Shown piece after piece: positions 50,732 to 61,064 of a stretch of DNA of 64,000 bases. The DNA lies in the NCBI GenBank assembly GCA_003279105.1, contig QCBO01000005.1, forward strand, positions 27,953 through 91,952, given 5' to 3'. The stretch is from Prochlorococcus sp. AG-347-I19. GTDB taxonomy: Bacteria; Cyanobacteriota; Cyanobacteriia; PCC-6307; Cyanobiaceae. Every line of letters begins with the position of its first letter. Position 1 is the stretch's first letter. The notes beneath the pieces were generated by a model, which saw nothing but the letters and a program-made list of their open reading frames with translations, had not been told where the DNA came from and did not search any database. The position numbers were made by a program, and so were the translations under genes.

Positions 50732-51739
50732 ATGGTTAATTCGAATAATCAGTTATTTAAAGAAATTAGGTTCGATTGGAATAAAGATGAGATATTGGAA
50801 ATTCTTAATATGCCTCTTATTGATTTAATGTGGGAATCACAAACCGTTCACAGGAAATTTAACAAATACGATATTCAATTAGCATCATTGTTCAGCGTAA
50901 AAACTGGTGGATGTGAGGAAAATTGTTCGTACTGTAGCCAATCAATTTATAGTACTAGCGAAATCAAAAGTCATCCACAATTTCAAGTTGAAGAGGTTTT
51001 AGCAAGAGCTCAAATAGCAAAAAATGAGGGTGCCGATAGGTTTTGTATGGGTTGGGCGTGGAGAGAAATTAGAGATGGGAAATCTTTTAATGCAATGTTA
51101 GAGATGGTTAGCGGTGTAAGAGATTTAGGGATGGAAGCATGCGTTACTGCTGGGATGCTTACAGAAGAACAAGCTTCCAGACTGGCTGATGCAGGTTTAA
51201 CCGCGTATAACCACAATCTTGATACTAGTCCTGAGCATTATAAAAATATTATTACAACAAGAACTTATCAAGACAGACTAGATACTATCAAAAGAGTAAG
51301 GAATGCAGGAATAAATGTATGTTGCGGAGGGATAATAGGTTTGGGTGAAACTAATAGCGATAGAGCATCTCTTTTAAAGGTGCTTTCAAACATGAATCCA
51401 CATCCTGAAAGTGTTCCTATAAATTCATTGGTAGCTATTGAAGGTACTGGTTTAGAAGATAATCAAGAAATTGATTCTATTGAAATGATAAGGATGATAT
51501 CTACAGCAAGAATTCTTATGCCTAAAAGTAAAATAAGATTAAGTGCAGGGCGAGAAAAACTTTCAAAAGAAGCCCAAATTTTATGTTTTCAATGTGGGGC
51601 AAATTCAATATTTTATGGAGATGAGTTACTCACAACTTCAAATCCATCCTTTCAATCAGACAGAAAACTTCTTAAAGAGGTAGGAGTATCGTTTAATAAA
51701 GATTTTGAAATTCGTGAAAAAACATTATCTTCTTTATGA
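50732..51739 (+). CDS. bioB: Biotin synthase
   Basis: A radical-SAM enzyme of 335 residues that inserts sulfur into dethiobiotin. The 4Fe-4S cluster cysteines are Cys61, Cys65 and Cys68 in '[13 protein letters not shown]'. '[13 protein letters not shown]' and '[11 protein letters not shown]' are further family segments, and the 2Fe-2S cluster site includes the 'RLSAGRE' arginine region. Its last bases overlap the start of trhO as ATGA. Other bio genes are not in the window. Confidence 0.97.
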   Translation: MVNSNNQLFKEIRFDWNKDEILEILNMPLIDLMWESQTVHRKFNKYDIQLASLFSVKTGGCEENCSYCSQSIYSTSEIKSHPQFQVEEVLARAQIAKNEGADRFCMGWAWREIRDGKSFNAMLEMVSGVRDLGMEACVTAGMLTEEQASRLADAGLTAYNHNLDTSPEHYKNIITTRTYQDRLDTIKRVRNAGINVCCGGIIGLGETNSDRASLLKVLSNMNPHPESVPINSLVAIEGTGLEDNQEIDSIEMIRMISTARILMPKSKIRLSAGREKLSKEAQILCFQCGANSIFYGDELLTTSNPSFQSDRKLLKEVGVSFNKDFEIREKTLSSL

Positions 51740-52668
51740 AAGGCAAAAATTATAAAATAGTTTCTCTTTACTCTTTCTTCCCATTTCAAGAAAACTTAAT
51801 TATTGATCTAAAAAATAAATTATTAGATATCGAAAATGAAAACGATCTTTCAGGTTTATTAATTTTTGCAAGTGAGGGCATTAATGGAACTATTTGTGCT
51901 GAGAAAAATATAATTGATATTGTTATTAATTTACTTAATAAATATGCAGATAATAGAAAATTGAATATCAAAGTAAACTTTTCAGAAAAGAAAGTCTTCA
52001 AAAAATTAAAAATAAAAATCAAGAAAGAAATTGTTACCATGGGTGTCCCTGAAATAAACCCTTCAGAAAATAATGGGACCTACATTGACTCAGCTGATTG
52101 GAATAAGTTAATTAAAAATAAAAATACAATAGTAATTGATACTAGAAATCATTATGAGGTTTCTTTAGGTACATTTCATAACTCTATAAACCCAAATACA
52201 AGAAATTTTAGCGAATTCCCCAAGTGGGTAGATGATCATTTAGACACCTATTTAGAAAATAATAATTCTACAAATATAGCAATGTTTTGTACGGGAGGAA
52301 TAAGATGTGAAAAAGCTACTAGTTTGCTGAAAAAGAAAGGTTATAAAAATATTTATCACCTAAAAGGGGGCATCCTTCAATACCTTTATGATATGCCAAA
52401 AGAAAATAACTTATTTGAAGGTGAATGTTATGTTTTTGATGAAAGAGTTGCTATAGATCAAGAATTAGAAAAAGGCTCCTACTCGATTTGTCATGCATGT
52501 GGAATGCCAGTTTCATTTCAAGATCAAGAAAGAAAAGAATATAGAAAAGGTATCCAATGTCATTTATGCATAGACCAATTCAGTGATGATGATAGGAAAA
52601 GGTTTGAAGAAAGACAAAAACAAATCGATAGATTAAAAGTGGAAAATCATAAAATCTATAAGGAATAA
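51736..52668 (+). CDS. trhO: tRNA uridine 5-hydroxylase TrhO (rhodanese family)
   Basis: A 310-residue UPF0176/YceA protein. TrhO performs oxygen-dependent hydroxylation of U34 in certain tRNAs. The N-terminal acylphosphatase-like part ('[11 protein letters not shown]') is followed by a rhodanese domain whose active cysteine is Cys185 in '[12 protein letters not shown]'. The C-terminus has two cysteine pairs ('CHACGMP' and 'CHLCID') that look like a small zinc-binding knot. The start overlaps the bioB stop by 4 bases, so translation should be coupled. Confidence 0.92.
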   Translation: MKGKNYKIVSLYSFFPFQENLIIDLKNKLLDIENENDLSGLLIFASEGINGTICAEKNIIDIVINLLNKYADNRKLNIKVNFSEKKVFKKLKIKIKKEIVTMGVPEINPSENNGTYIDSADWNKLIKNKNTIVIDTRNHYEVSLGTFHNSINPNTRNFSEFPKWVDDHLDTYLENNNSTNIAMFCTGGIRCEKATSLLKKKGYKNIYHLKGGILQYLYDMPKENNLFEGECYVFDERVAIDQELEKGSYSICHACGMPVSFQDQERKEYRKGIQCHLCIDQFSDDDRKRFEERQKQIDRLKVENHKIYKE

Positions 52669-52679
52669 TTTTCAAAATC

Positions 52680-53180
52680 ATGAAGGTTGAAGAACTAGAA
52701 AAATTAGCAGGTACTATTGGTTTATTAATTAAAATTCAAGTTAGAGAAACTCTCGGATTATGTTTCTTTAGAATCGTTATAGCAGAACAGAAAGATAACA
52801 TAATTAAGATTTGGGCTGAAATGAAAGGTTGGACTTATTTAAATAAACAAGGTATTCAGCTTGATACATTAAGAATCCTTAGCAAAGCTCCTGCTTTTGT
52901 TTCGGAATTAATATGGGCAACAACTTTGGCTTGGGCAATTGAAAAAAAATCAAGCAACAAAGTAAGACTTTTAGCTATTTTTGATAGTGAAGGATATAGT
53001 AAAAAACTTGTAAGATATTTCAAGTTAATAGGATTCAAAATTGTAAAAGAAGTTGGTTCTAGTCCAGTAGATCTTTTATTAAGATTAGTTTGGGGAGGTG
53101 CAGGCACACTTATGAACGGAGAATGTATTGCCATATTGAAAAAACTTGAAAAGAAACTCTCTTTCCTTGAAAAAAGTTAA
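52680..53180 (+). CDS. Hypothetical protein, possible GNAT-like fold
   Basis: A 166-residue soluble protein that I do not firmly recognise. The order of strands and the segment 'VRLLAIFDSEGYSKKLVRYFKLIGFKIVKEVG' near residues 98-130 resemble the C-terminal half of GNAT acetyltransferases. A clear acetyl-CoA loop is not visible, so catalytic activity is doubtful. 'LVWGGAGTLMNGECI' near the end looks conserved. It lies 11 bases behind trhO and may share its transcript. Its stop overlaps the end of convergent lipA by 4 bases. Confidence 0.65.
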   Translation: MKVEELEKLAGTIGLLIKIQVRETLGLCFFRIVIAEQKDNIIKIWAEMKGWTYLNKQGIQLDTLRILSKAPAFVSELIWATTLAWAIEKKSSNKVRLLAIFDSEGYSKKLVRYFKLIGFKIVKEVGSSPVDLLLRLVWGGAGTLMNGECIAILKKLEKKLSFLEKS

Positions 53181-54076
53181 CCCGCATGATAACTACTTCT
53201 AACTAAAGGGCCAGAAGATACTTTTTTGAATCCTAATTCCTTAGAGAAGTGATATAAATATTCAAACTCTGATGGATCCCAATATTTCTTAACTGCCAAA
53301 TGATTGAAAGAGGGCCTCAAATATTGGCCAATTGTAATTTGATCACAATCTATTTTTTTAAGATCATAAATTGTATTTTTTATTTCATCCAATGTTTCCC
53401 CAAGACCTAACATAATGCCTGATTTAGTTTGAATGTGAGGAGCAATATCTTTTGACTTTTTTAGTAAACTAAGGGATTTTTTGTAATTTGCACCCCTCCT
53501 AACTTCTTTTTGCAGTCTTTCAACAGTTTCAAGATTATGATTAAAGCATATTGGATCTTTTTCTAAAATCATCTTAAGTCTCTCAGTCTGAAGGTTATTT
53601 GTTTCATCAAAATTTTTGCCACCACCCCATAAATCAGGAGTTAAAACCTCTATTTTAATTGTTGAATCAATTTTTCTAATTTCATCAATTGTAGATATAA
53701 ATAAATTTGCTCCATGATCAAGGAGATCGTCTCTTGCTACAGATGTCAAAACAACATATTTCAAATTTAGTACTTTTACTGCTTCAGCGACTTGAATACA
53801 TTCATTAATATCAATAGAACTAGGTCTACCTTTATTTACCTGACAAAAAGCACATGAACGAGAACATATCGATCCACCCAGTAAGAAAGTAGCTGTTCCT
53901 GAGGCATAACATTCTGCTCTATTTGGACATCTTGCTTCTTCACAAATAGTATGAATATTTGATTGTTTGATAAGTGTTTGTATTTTTTCGAATTCCGAAG
54001 CTTTACTAATAGGAAATTTAATCCAAGAGGGAAGTCTTAAGATTTTTTCTTTCTTGATTAGATTAATGTCTTTCAT
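53177..54076 (-). CDS. lipA: Lipoyl synthase
   Basis: A radical-SAM enzyme of 299 residues that inserts two sulfurs into octanoyl groups on lipoyl domains. Auxiliary-cluster cysteines are Cys45, Cys50 and Cys56 ('CEEARCPNRAEC'). The radical-SAM cysteines are Cys71, Cys75 and Cys78 ('CSRSCAFC'). The C-terminal 'GPLVRSSYHAG' holds the conserved RSSYHA motif. Cyanobacteria may have two lipA paralogues, and which one this is cannot be told. It lies 3 bases behind recR. Confidence 0.96.
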   Translation of the reverse strand: MKDINLIKKEKILRLPSWIKFPISKASEFEKIQTLIKQSNIHTICEEARCPNRAECYASGTATFLLGGSICSRSCAFCQVNKGRPSSIDINECIQVAEAVKVLNLKYVVLTSVARDDLLDHGANLFISTIDEIRKIDSTIKIEVLTPDLWGGGKNFDETNNLQTERLKMILEKDPICFNHNLETVERLQKEVRRGANYKKSLSLLKKSKDIAPHIQTKSGIMLGLGETLDEIKNTIYDLKKIDCDQITIGQYLRPSFNHLAVKKYWDPSEFEYLYHFSKELGFKKVSSGPLVRSSYHAG

Positions 54077-54079
54077 TGT

Positions 54080-54679
54080 CTAATTTAGTTTTGTTCTTCC
54101 CTCTAACGCCCTTGCAAGTGTAACTTCATCCACATATTCAAGTTCACTGCCCATTGGGAGACCATAAGCAATCCTAGTAACTTTAGTAAAAGGGGCTAAC
54201 AATTTTCCAATATAAAGACTTGTTGTATCTCCCTCAACACTGGGGGTCAATGCCAATATAATCTCATCTATTTCAGATTTACTAACTCTTTCTACCAAGC
54301 TTCTTATTTCTAAGAGTTCGGGGCCAACAGAATCCATTGGAGATATTAAACCACCGATAACATGGTAAACACCTTTAAATTCTCTGGCGCGCTCCAAAGC
54401 TAGCAAATCTTTAGTTTCTGCTACTACACAGATTAGTTTTTGATTTCTTTCATTATTTTTACAAATTTCACATTCATCTTCTGAAGTCAAATTGAAACAT
54501 TTTTTGCAACGGCCAACATTAGTATGTGCCTCTAACAGAGCCTTTGAAAAATCTCTTATTGTACTTTCAGGTTGTTTTAAAATAAACAGCGCTAATCGCT
54601 GCGCTGTTCTTGGACCAATCCCTGGAAATTTCTCAAAATGACCAATTAATTTTGAAAGCGGTTTGGTATAAGTAATCAA
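54080..54679 (-). CDS. recR: Recombination protein RecR
   Basis: A 199-residue protein that acts with RecF and RecO to load RecA at gaps. The N-terminal helix-hairpin-helix ('[24 protein letters not shown]') is followed by the C4 zinc finger ('[16 protein letters not shown]') and a Toprim domain ('[16 protein letters not shown]', '[14 protein letters not shown]'). lipA follows immediately, in the same transcript. The RecBD genes at the right edge belong to the parallel double-strand break pathway. Confidence 0.97.
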   Translation of the reverse strand: MITYTKPLSKLIGHFEKFPGIGPRTAQRLALFILKQPESTIRDFSKALLEAHTNVGRCKKCFNLTSEDECEICKNNERNQKLICVVAETKDLLALERAREFKGVYHVIGGLISPMDSVGPELLEIRSLVERVSKSEIDEIILALTPSVEGDTTSLYIGKLLAPFTKVTRIAYGLPMGSELEYVDEVTLARALEGRTKLN

Positions 54680-54782
54680 AATTAAACTATTCCTAGGAAT
54701 AATTTAGACGCAAAATTCTGAATTGCCATAATTGTTTGCTTTTAATGTCTTATTATGTTTTTAGTTAGTAATTTCAAACAAA

Positions 54783-55340
54783 ATGAAAAATATTAAATTT
54801 AACCCTTTCAAATATTTATTTTTAATTTTTTTGTGTTTAACTCTGAGTGCTTGTAGTGGCGGACTCAATGCGGGATTAGAAGCTTATCAAAGTCCAGATG
54901 GTAGATATGCCTTTTTGTATCCAACAGGATGGACGAGAGTAAAAGTCGATGGAGGACCCGAAATTATTTATCATGATTTAATAAATAGTAATGAGACCTT
55001 AAGTTTAGTTATTTCTGATGTAAATAAAGAGGTTCAATTAGAGCAATTAGGCAGCCCAAGTGAAGTAGGTCAAACATTAATTGATAAAGTCATAGCTCCC
55101 AAAGGTTCAGGTAGAGAGGTAAAACTTATAAATGCCAATCAGAGGGAGGCATCCAATCATATTTTCTATGATTTAGAGTATGAATTAAATTTAAATGAAC
55201 AGGCCAGGCACGAATTAGCTACTGTCGTAATTGATAGAGGAACACTATACACTTTCGCTGTTGGAACAAATGAAGAGAGATGGAATAAAGTTGACGGTAT
55301 GTTTAGTAATGTGATTGAATCATTTAACTTTTTAATATAG
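54783..55340 (+). CDS. psbP: Photosystem II PsbP-like lipoprotein (CyanoP)
   Basis: A 185-residue thylakoid-lumen lipoprotein homologous to PsbP. In cyanobacteria CyanoP is an assembly or stability factor for photosystem II. Residues 1-24 are a lipoprotein signal peptide with the lipobox 'LSAC', so Cys24 is lipidated. The core has the PsbP segments 'YQSPDGRYAFLYPTGWTRVKVDGGPEIIYHD' and 'LYTFAVGTNEERW'. It is divergent from recR across a 103-base spacer and converges with the ABC exporter gene. Confidence 0.94.
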   Translation: MKNIKFNPFKYLFLIFLCLTLSACSGGLNAGLEAYQSPDGRYAFLYPTGWTRVKVDGGPEIIYHDLINSNETLSLVISDVNKEVQLEQLGSPSEVGQTLIDKVIAPKGSGREVKLINANQREASNHIFYDLEYELNLNEQARHELATVVIDRGTLYTFAVGTNEERWNKVDGMFSNVIESFNFLI

Positions 55341-55355
55341 TTTAAAATTTCTATA

Positions 55356-57128
55356 CTAGATTCCTACTTGAACATTCCATAAATCAGCATATATTTTATT
55401 CTGATCTAATAGTTTTTCATGTTTTCCGATTTCAACTATTTTACCTTTATCAATAACAACAATATTATCCGCATTTTTTATTGTGCTTAATCTATGAGCT
55501 ATTACTATAGTTGTTCTTTCTTTGGTGATTTTAGATAATGATTTTTGAATTAAAGCCTCTGTTTCATTATCAACTGAGGCTGTAGCTTCATCTAATATTA
55601 ATATTGGAGCATCCTTTAAAACAGCTCTCGCCAAGGCAATTCTTTGGCGTTGTCCGCCTGATAGCCTTTGACCCCTTTCCCCCACTATAGTTTTATAACC
55701 ATCTGGTAATTGTTCAATAAATTTATGAGCTTCTGCAATCTTTGAAGCTTTAATGATATCTTTAAGGCTTGGATTGATTGAGCCATAAGCAATATTTTCT
55801 TGTACACTGCCGTGAAATAAATAAGTTTCTTGACTTACTAAAGAAATACTCTTTCTTAAATCCCTCAAATTTATCTCTTTAATAGAAATGCCATCCAAGG
55901 TTATTGACCCATTATTAATATCATAAATCCTAAGGAGTAATTTTATTATTGTACTTTTCCCAGAACCTGTTAAACCAACAATTCCTAATGTTGAGTTATT
56001 TTCAATTTTGAAATTAATATTTTTTAAAGTTAAATCTCGTCCAGGATAATTAAAATTTACATTACTAAAAATAATTTCTCCTTGGATATCTTTAGGTTCA
56101 ATTTTTATTTTTCCATCTTTTATTTTTATAGGCGTATCTATGAGATCAATTACTCTATCTATTGAAGCCATAGATCGCTGAAAATCATCTAAAACATGCC
56201 CCAAAGTAGTTAAAGGCCACAATAATCTTTGTGTAATAAACACTAAAAAACTATAAGTTCCTACATCAAGTGTCTTATTCCAGGTTTGGAAACCTCCAAT
56301 TAATAGAATGGCTATAAAAGCAAATAAGATTGCAAATCTGATAAGAGGGATAAAAGCAGAAGATAATTTTATTGCAGCCTTATTACTTCTTTGATAATCG
56401 AGACTTTCTTTATTTAATCTATTTAGTTCCCATTTTTCTTTAGTAAAACTTTTTATGGTTAGTATTCCACTTAAATTATTATTGAGTCTTGATGCCAACA
56501 GCCCAGCTTTATTTCTAACATCTCTATATTTTGGAGCAAGCTTCCTTTGAAATTTAATTGATCCTAAAAATATTATTGGAATAGGAAAGAAAGCAAATAA
56601 AGCAATTTTTGGAGCGACAAAAATCATAGTGCCCCCAATTATTAAGACAGTTATAAATAACTGAATAATCTGATTAGCCCCTTGATCTAGAAATCTCTCG
56701 AGTTGATTTATATCATCATTCAAAATAGATAATAGCCTTCCAGTATTATCATTTTCAAAAAAATCCATATCTAATTCCTGGATATGCTCATAAGCTTTTA
56801 TTCTTAATTTATGTTGCGATAATTGAGCCAAATTTCTCCATAAAACAGAATATAAATATTCAAAGGAGGATTCACCAGACCAAACTATTCCTGAAGCAAA
56901 TGCAAGAAAAATCAATTGTGATGGAACTTCTTTTATCCCAAAACCAGCGATCCATGAATTCTGTTGCTTTACAACGATATCAACTGCAAGACCAATTATT
57001 ACAGGGGGAGCTAAATCTAATATTTTATTAATTATGGAACTAAGAAAAGCAAAAAATAGTAACCTTCTTTCTTCTATCAGATTTAAATAAAGTCTAATTA
57101 TTGGATTTTGATTGTTCTTAGACCTCAT
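55356..57128 (-). CDS. ABC exporter (MsbA/MDR-type half transporter)
   Basis: A 590-residue half transporter with an N-terminal six-helix membrane domain (residues about 20-320) and a C-terminal ATPase. The ATPase has Walker A 'GLTGSGKSTIIK', the Q-loop in 'LVSQETYLF', the signature 'RLSGGQRQRIALARA' and Walker B 'ILILDEATASVD'. Such proteins work as dimers and export lipids, drugs or peptides; the substrate is unknown. The small secreted protein gene just upstream (18 bases) may be cotranscribed. Confidence 0.93.
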   Translation of the reverse strand: MRSKNNQNPIIRLYLNLIEERRLLFFAFLSSIINKILDLAPPVIIGLAVDIVVKQQNSWIAGFGIKEVPSQLIFLAFASGIVWSGESSFEYLYSVLWRNLAQLSQHKLRIKAYEHIQELDMDFFENDNTGRLLSILNDDINQLERFLDQGANQIIQLFITVLIIGGTMIFVAPKIALFAFFPIPIIFLGSIKFQRKLAPKYRDVRNKAGLLASRLNNNLSGILTIKSFTKEKWELNRLNKESLDYQRSNKAAIKLSSAFIPLIRFAILFAFIAILLIGGFQTWNKTLDVGTYSFLVFITQRLLWPLTTLGHVLDDFQRSMASIDRVIDLIDTPIKIKDGKIKIEPKDIQGEIIFSNVNFNYPGRDLTLKNINFKIENNSTLGIVGLTGSGKSTIIKLLLRIYDINNGSITLDGISIKEINLRDLRKSISLVSQETYLFHGSVQENIAYGSINPSLKDIIKASKIAEAHKFIEQLPDGYKTIVGERGQRLSGGQRQRIALARAVLKDAPILILDEATASVDNETEALIQKSLSKITKERTTIVIAHRLSTIKNADNIVVIDKGKIVEIGKHEKLLDQNKIYADLWNVQVGI

Positions 57129-57146
57129 AAGTAATAATTAAATTTT

Positions 57147-57431
57147 TCAATTATGATTTAAATTTTCTCTAGTTTCTAATTTACATTTTGTTTTTGCATC
57201 TTGATGACTTGCAGTTTGTGTAAATTCTTCGTAGTAACAATCACAAGTTTCATTCGCAATTTCTTCACTATATACGATTTCTGCTTTCATCATCTCCTCT
57301 TTAACACTCTGAAGACAAAATAATTTTATGATTGAATATTGTTTCGTTTGAGCTAGATAATAACTATTAAAAGAGTTTAATAGGATTATTAGATTCACAA
57401 AAATAAAGAATTTATATTTGCTAGCTTTCAT
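57147..57431 (-). CDS. Small exported cysteine-containing protein
   Basis: A 94-residue protein with an N-terminal signal peptide (hydrophobic residues about 8-26), so it is probably periplasmic. The mature part holds four cysteines, including a 'CDCYY' pair and the 'CKLE' cysteine, that could form disulfides. I do not recognise a family. It lies between the DEAD-box gene (9 bases upstream on the same strand) and the ABC exporter. That position allows a link to the exporter, but no evidence supports it beyond adjacency. Confidence 0.6.
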   Translation of the reverse strand: MKASKYKFFIFVNLIILLNSFNSYYLAQTKQYSIIKLFCLQSVKEEMMKAEIVYSEEIANETCDCYYEEFTQTASHQDAKTKCKLETRENLNHN

Positions 57432-57440
57432 TCTCTATAA

Positions 57441-59222
57441 CTAGTTTCTAACTTTAATTTTTTTTAATTTATTTTTAGTTTCTCTATGCAGATCTCTGGG
57501 TAAATCTACCAAACTGTAATCATTAAAAATTTGTATCTTACCAATGGATCTACCATTTATATTAGTTGAATTACAGATTGAGGATATGATATTTGCAACT
57601 CTAACCCCATCAAATTTACCAAAGTTAAATTTATAGGTTTCAAAAGAATCATTTTGATAATTATTTCTTCTATTTGAATTTCTCATACGATTATTGATAT
57701 TTCTATTTGATCTATTTCGATCAATATTATTTTGTTTATGAATCCAAGAATCATCTTCATTAACAAAAAATGATTTATTACCTATTACTAAATTAATCGC
57801 CGACATTGCAATATTTGAGTCATCCATAGAGTATTTTTCTTTTAAATTATCTAGTACATCAACAATCAAAGCTTTATTTTCTTCATTTTCATCTTTAGCT
57901 AATGAACTCTCATTAACATTATCTATAAGTTTCTCCATCCTTTTTTCATTTATTACTTTATTGCTTGGTATATTAATTTCTTCAATCTTAGTTCTTGTTG
58001 AGTTTTCTAAGTTTCTTAGAAAATGTTTTTCTCTTTGATTCACAAATAAAATTGCTTCTCCTGATCTTCCTGCCCTTCCGGTTCTCCCAATTCTATGAGT
58101 ATATGTTTCCTTGTCAAAAGGAAAATCGTAATTAACAACAAGTTTTATCCTCTCAACATCTAACCCTCTAGCTGCGACATCAGTTGCTACAAGGATATTA
58201 ATAAACCCTTTTTTTAATCTATCTACAGTATTTTCTCTTTGATTTTGAGGTATATCTCCATTAAGTACTGCCACAGTATGACCTGAATTCTCTAAAGCTT
58301 CAGCTATTGAAGTAGTAAGCAGTTTTGTCCTTACAAAAATTATTACTCCCTCATTATTAAGTTCTAATATTCTTTTTAAAGCATCTAACTTATGATGCCT
58401 TTGTACATATAGAAATTTTTGCGAAATTAATTGAGTTTCTTTTTTGACGCTTTTGATGAATATTTCAGCGGGATCATTTAGATACTTTTTTGCTATATTT
58501 CTTATCTCACTAGGCATTGTTGCTGAAAATAATACCATCTGCTTATTTTCAGGAAGTTGATCTATTATCCATTCAATATCTTCAAGAAAACCCATATTTA
58601 ACATTTCATCTGCCTCATCTAAAACAAGGCAGTTTATGTCTTTAATTTTAAAAGTTCCCTGCCTTATATGATCCATTATTCGGCCAGGAGTACCAACTAC
58701 TACGTCAACTTTTCTTTTCAATGCAGAAATTTGACTTCGATAATCGGTACCTCCATATATTGCAACCGTCTTAAAATTACTAGATTCAGAACTATAACTT
58801 TTAAAAGATTCTGCCACTTGAGTTGCTAATTCTCTTGTAGGAGTCATAACTAAAACCTTGGCATTTAATTCCTTATTATCTGAAAGTTTTTCTATTAATG
58901 GCAATGCGAAAGCTGCAGTCTTACCTGTTCCAGTTTGTGCTTGGCCTAGTAAATCTCTGCCTAACATTAGTTCTGGAATTGCAGCTTTTTGAATGGGAGT
59001 TGGACTTTTATATCCTTTATTTCTTAACGAATTTAAGATCGATTCTTTAAACCCAAAATCGAGAAATCCATTCTCATTATTATTTCCTTTCGATACTTCC
59101 AATGGTTGAGATTCAATTTCTTTTTTGTTCTCAAAGTTCTTTAACTCAATAAGAGAAGCATCTTCATTCTGAGATTTTTTCTGCTCACTGCCAAGTGATT
59201 TACTATCTTTTTTTAAAGTCAT
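57441..59222 (-). CDS. deaD: DEAD-box RNA helicase (DeaD/CsdA-like)
   Basis: A 593-residue ATP-dependent RNA helicase, probably acting in ribosome assembly and mRNA unwinding, including in the cold. Motifs in order are Q-motif 'GYKSPTPIQKAAIP', 'AQTGTGKT', 'PTRELATQ', 'VLDEADEM', 'FSATMP' and 'HRIGRTGRAGR'. The C-terminal part has an Asn/Arg-rich linker and a DbpA-like RNA-binding domain. The first 60 residues are charged and disordered. A strong inverted repeat ends 4 bases before its ATG. Confidence 0.95.
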   Translation of the reverse strand: MTLKKDSKSLGSEQKKSQNEDASLIELKNFENKKEIESQPLEVSKGNNNENGFLDFGFKESILNSLRNKGYKSPTPIQKAAIPELMLGRDLLGQAQTGTGKTAAFALPLIEKLSDNKELNAKVLVMTPTRELATQVAESFKSYSSESSNFKTVAIYGGTDYRSQISALKRKVDVVVGTPGRIMDHIRQGTFKIKDINCLVLDEADEMLNMGFLEDIEWIIDQLPENKQMVLFSATMPSEIRNIAKKYLNDPAEIFIKSVKKETQLISQKFLYVQRHHKLDALKRILELNNEGVIIFVRTKLLTTSIAEALENSGHTVAVLNGDIPQNQRENTVDRLKKGFINILVATDVAARGLDVERIKLVVNYDFPFDKETYTHRIGRTGRAGRSGEAILFVNQREKHFLRNLENSTRTKIEEINIPSNKVINEKRMEKLIDNVNESSLAKDENEENKALIVDVLDNLKEKYSMDDSNIAMSAINLVIGNKSFFVNEDDSWIHKQNNIDRNRSNRNINNRMRNSNRRNNYQNDSFETYKFNFGKFDGVRVANIISSICNSTNINGRSIGKIQIFNDYSLVDLPRDLHRETKNKLKKIKVRN

Positions 59223-59226
59223 TTTA

Positions 59227-59255
59227 AATGCCTAATAATCTTCTGATTAGGCATT
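59227..59255 (-). promoter_or_regulatory. Leader hairpin just before the deaD start codon
   Basis: AATGCCTAAT (59227-59236) and ATTAGGCATT (59246-59255) are exact inverted repeats of 10 bases with a 9-base loop. In the deaD mRNA this hairpin ends 4 bases before the ATG, so it covers the usual ribosome landing zone. It has no T-run after it and is not a terminator. A structure that hinders initiation until it is melted or unwound is an inference. Confidence 0.6.
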
Positions 59256-59359
59256 CAACAAATATCTAAATTGACTTGAATTGTTGACTAGCCTTACAGA
59301 GCCCAATCATTAATCTAACATCTTGTGGATGGATCCTACTAATTTCTCAAAAATAAGAT

Positions 59360-61063
59360 TTAATTTAAATAATATATATCTAGAAATTTTTTGGCCCTTG
59401 TAACGGCAGTATAAAATAACCTTTTTTCAAAATTATCTCTGCAAAAGATATTTTCATTATCTTTTTTTTCTTTTATAGAGTATTGATTTCTTCTATACTT
59501 TTGGGACCACAAAATACTTACTTTCTCAGATTCGCTGCCTTGAGATTTATGTATAGTAATTGCTATCGCTGGAACAACATTTTCTAAATTAGATGGATCA
59601 ATTAGTACGACAATTTCTTCGTTATTATCATTAAATTTTCTAAAAAGATATTTCCTTTTATTTTTTAAACCTATTAGTACTCCAATATCACCATTTGACA
59701 ATCCAATTTCATTATTATTTTTTGTGCACATTATAGGAACACCCTCGTTAAGAGTTTTAAGATCGTAGGGTTTTTTTTGACCAAAAACAATTTCATTCAA
59801 ATATTCAACACTCCATATTCCAGAATTTTTTTCGCATAAAATCAAGTGACTTTGTAAATCCAAAAATATCTTATCTACTAAATCTTTTTCATTAAGCAAT
59901 AAATTATCAATACCCTCATCAAATATATATTTTTTTTTACTTAAATTTGAAGTTGAAATATTTAACTTTTTTAAATGACTTGTTATCGAAAAAAATAGAT
60001 CTTTTGGAATATCTTTTTCTCTATTTTTTGAAACAGTAACTTCTTTTGAATTATTTTCTTTTTCTAATTCTTTTATCTTTTGATTAAGTAAAGAAAAATC
60101 ATTATTAAATATTAAATTACTAATTATTGCTATATCTCCAATATTTCTATAAGTTTTTTCTAAATTTACTACACAAGATTTAATTGAACTATTTTCACTA
60201 TATTCAAACAAATAATTCCAGATAGAACAGTTATTTACAGGAGACAATTGATTTTTATCTCCAACTAATATAATTTTACAGTCCTTTGGTAGCAAACTTA
60301 AAACTGATTCAATCAAATCGATATTAACCATTGACATTTCATCAATTATGAAAATATCAAGCTCTTTTAGTTTAAATTTCAACTTAAGAGATTTATTTTG
60401 AGAATTTAAAATCCATCTATGTAAAGTTTGAAATTCTATTTTGTCTAGAAATTTGCAAAAGGAAATATTTTTTTTATCATTAAGAGCTTCTTTTAGACGA
60501 GCTGTAGCTTTTCCCGTTGGTGCAGACAAACCAATATTTAAAAAGTTATCCATTAGAAGGAGTTCTAGTATTAGGTTTATTATTAAAGTGGTTTTACCAG
60601 TACCTGGTCCTCCTTGAAGGAAAACTAAATTTGAATATTTAAATATATTTTTAATTTGATCAATCTTATTATCATCTTTGTAAATTATCGAGTTCATTAA
60701 ATTATCATTATCTATTTTTTTTATAAATAAATTAATAACTCTTTCTATCTTTTTTGACCATTTTGATAGGGATAATTTTCTATTTACTAATAAGAATGGA
60801 GAATTAAGGGAACCTATCAAACCTATATTTTTTAGAACATCTATATGTTTATCTGGCCAGCCATCTTCTAATAATTCAAAGATTATTAGAATATTATCTA
60901 CATCAATAATAGTTTCACCATTTTTTTCAAACTCTAATAAAATTCTTATTACATCTTTTACGAAATTTCCATATTTTTTTTCATTGAATTTGAAAATACC
61001 TAAGATTAGATTAAATATATGATCATATTGGAATTTTTCAATATCCTTAGCAATTTTATTCAT
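59360..61063 (-). CDS. recD: Exodeoxyribonuclease V alpha subunit (RecD)
   Basis: The 5'-3' helicase subunit of RecBCD, 567 residues. Walker A is 'LQGGPGTGKTTLI' near residue 148, Walker B 'IFIIDEMSMVNIDL', motif III 'LVGDKNQLSP', and the C-terminal helicase motifs are 'AITIHKSQGSE' and 'YTAVTRAKK'. It is very AT-rich and rich in Asn, Lys and Ile. It starts one base after the recB stop, so the two are cotranscribed. The 137-base spacer beyond it leads to deaD. Confidence 0.93.
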   Translation of the reverse strand: MNKIAKDIEKFQYDHIFNLILGIFKFNEKKYGNFVKDVIRILLEFEKNGETIIDVDNILIIFELLEDGWPDKHIDVLKNIGLIGSLNSPFLLVNRKLSLSKWSKKIERVINLFIKKIDNDNLMNSIIYKDDNKIDQIKNIFKYSNLVFLQGGPGTGKTTLIINLILELLLMDNFLNIGLSAPTGKATARLKEALNDKKNISFCKFLDKIEFQTLHRWILNSQNKSLKLKFKLKELDIFIIDEMSMVNIDLIESVLSLLPKDCKIILVGDKNQLSPVNNCSIWNYLFEYSENSSIKSCVVNLEKTYRNIGDIAIISNLIFNNDFSLLNQKIKELEKENNSKEVTVSKNREKDIPKDLFFSITSHLKKLNISTSNLSKKKYIFDEGIDNLLLNEKDLVDKIFLDLQSHLILCEKNSGIWSVEYLNEIVFGQKKPYDLKTLNEGVPIMCTKNNNEIGLSNGDIGVLIGLKNKRKYLFRKFNDNNEEIVVLIDPSNLENVVPAIAITIHKSQGSESEKVSILWSQKYRRNQYSIKEKKDNENIFCRDNFEKRLFYTAVTRAKKFLDIYYLN

Positions 61064-61064
61064 T

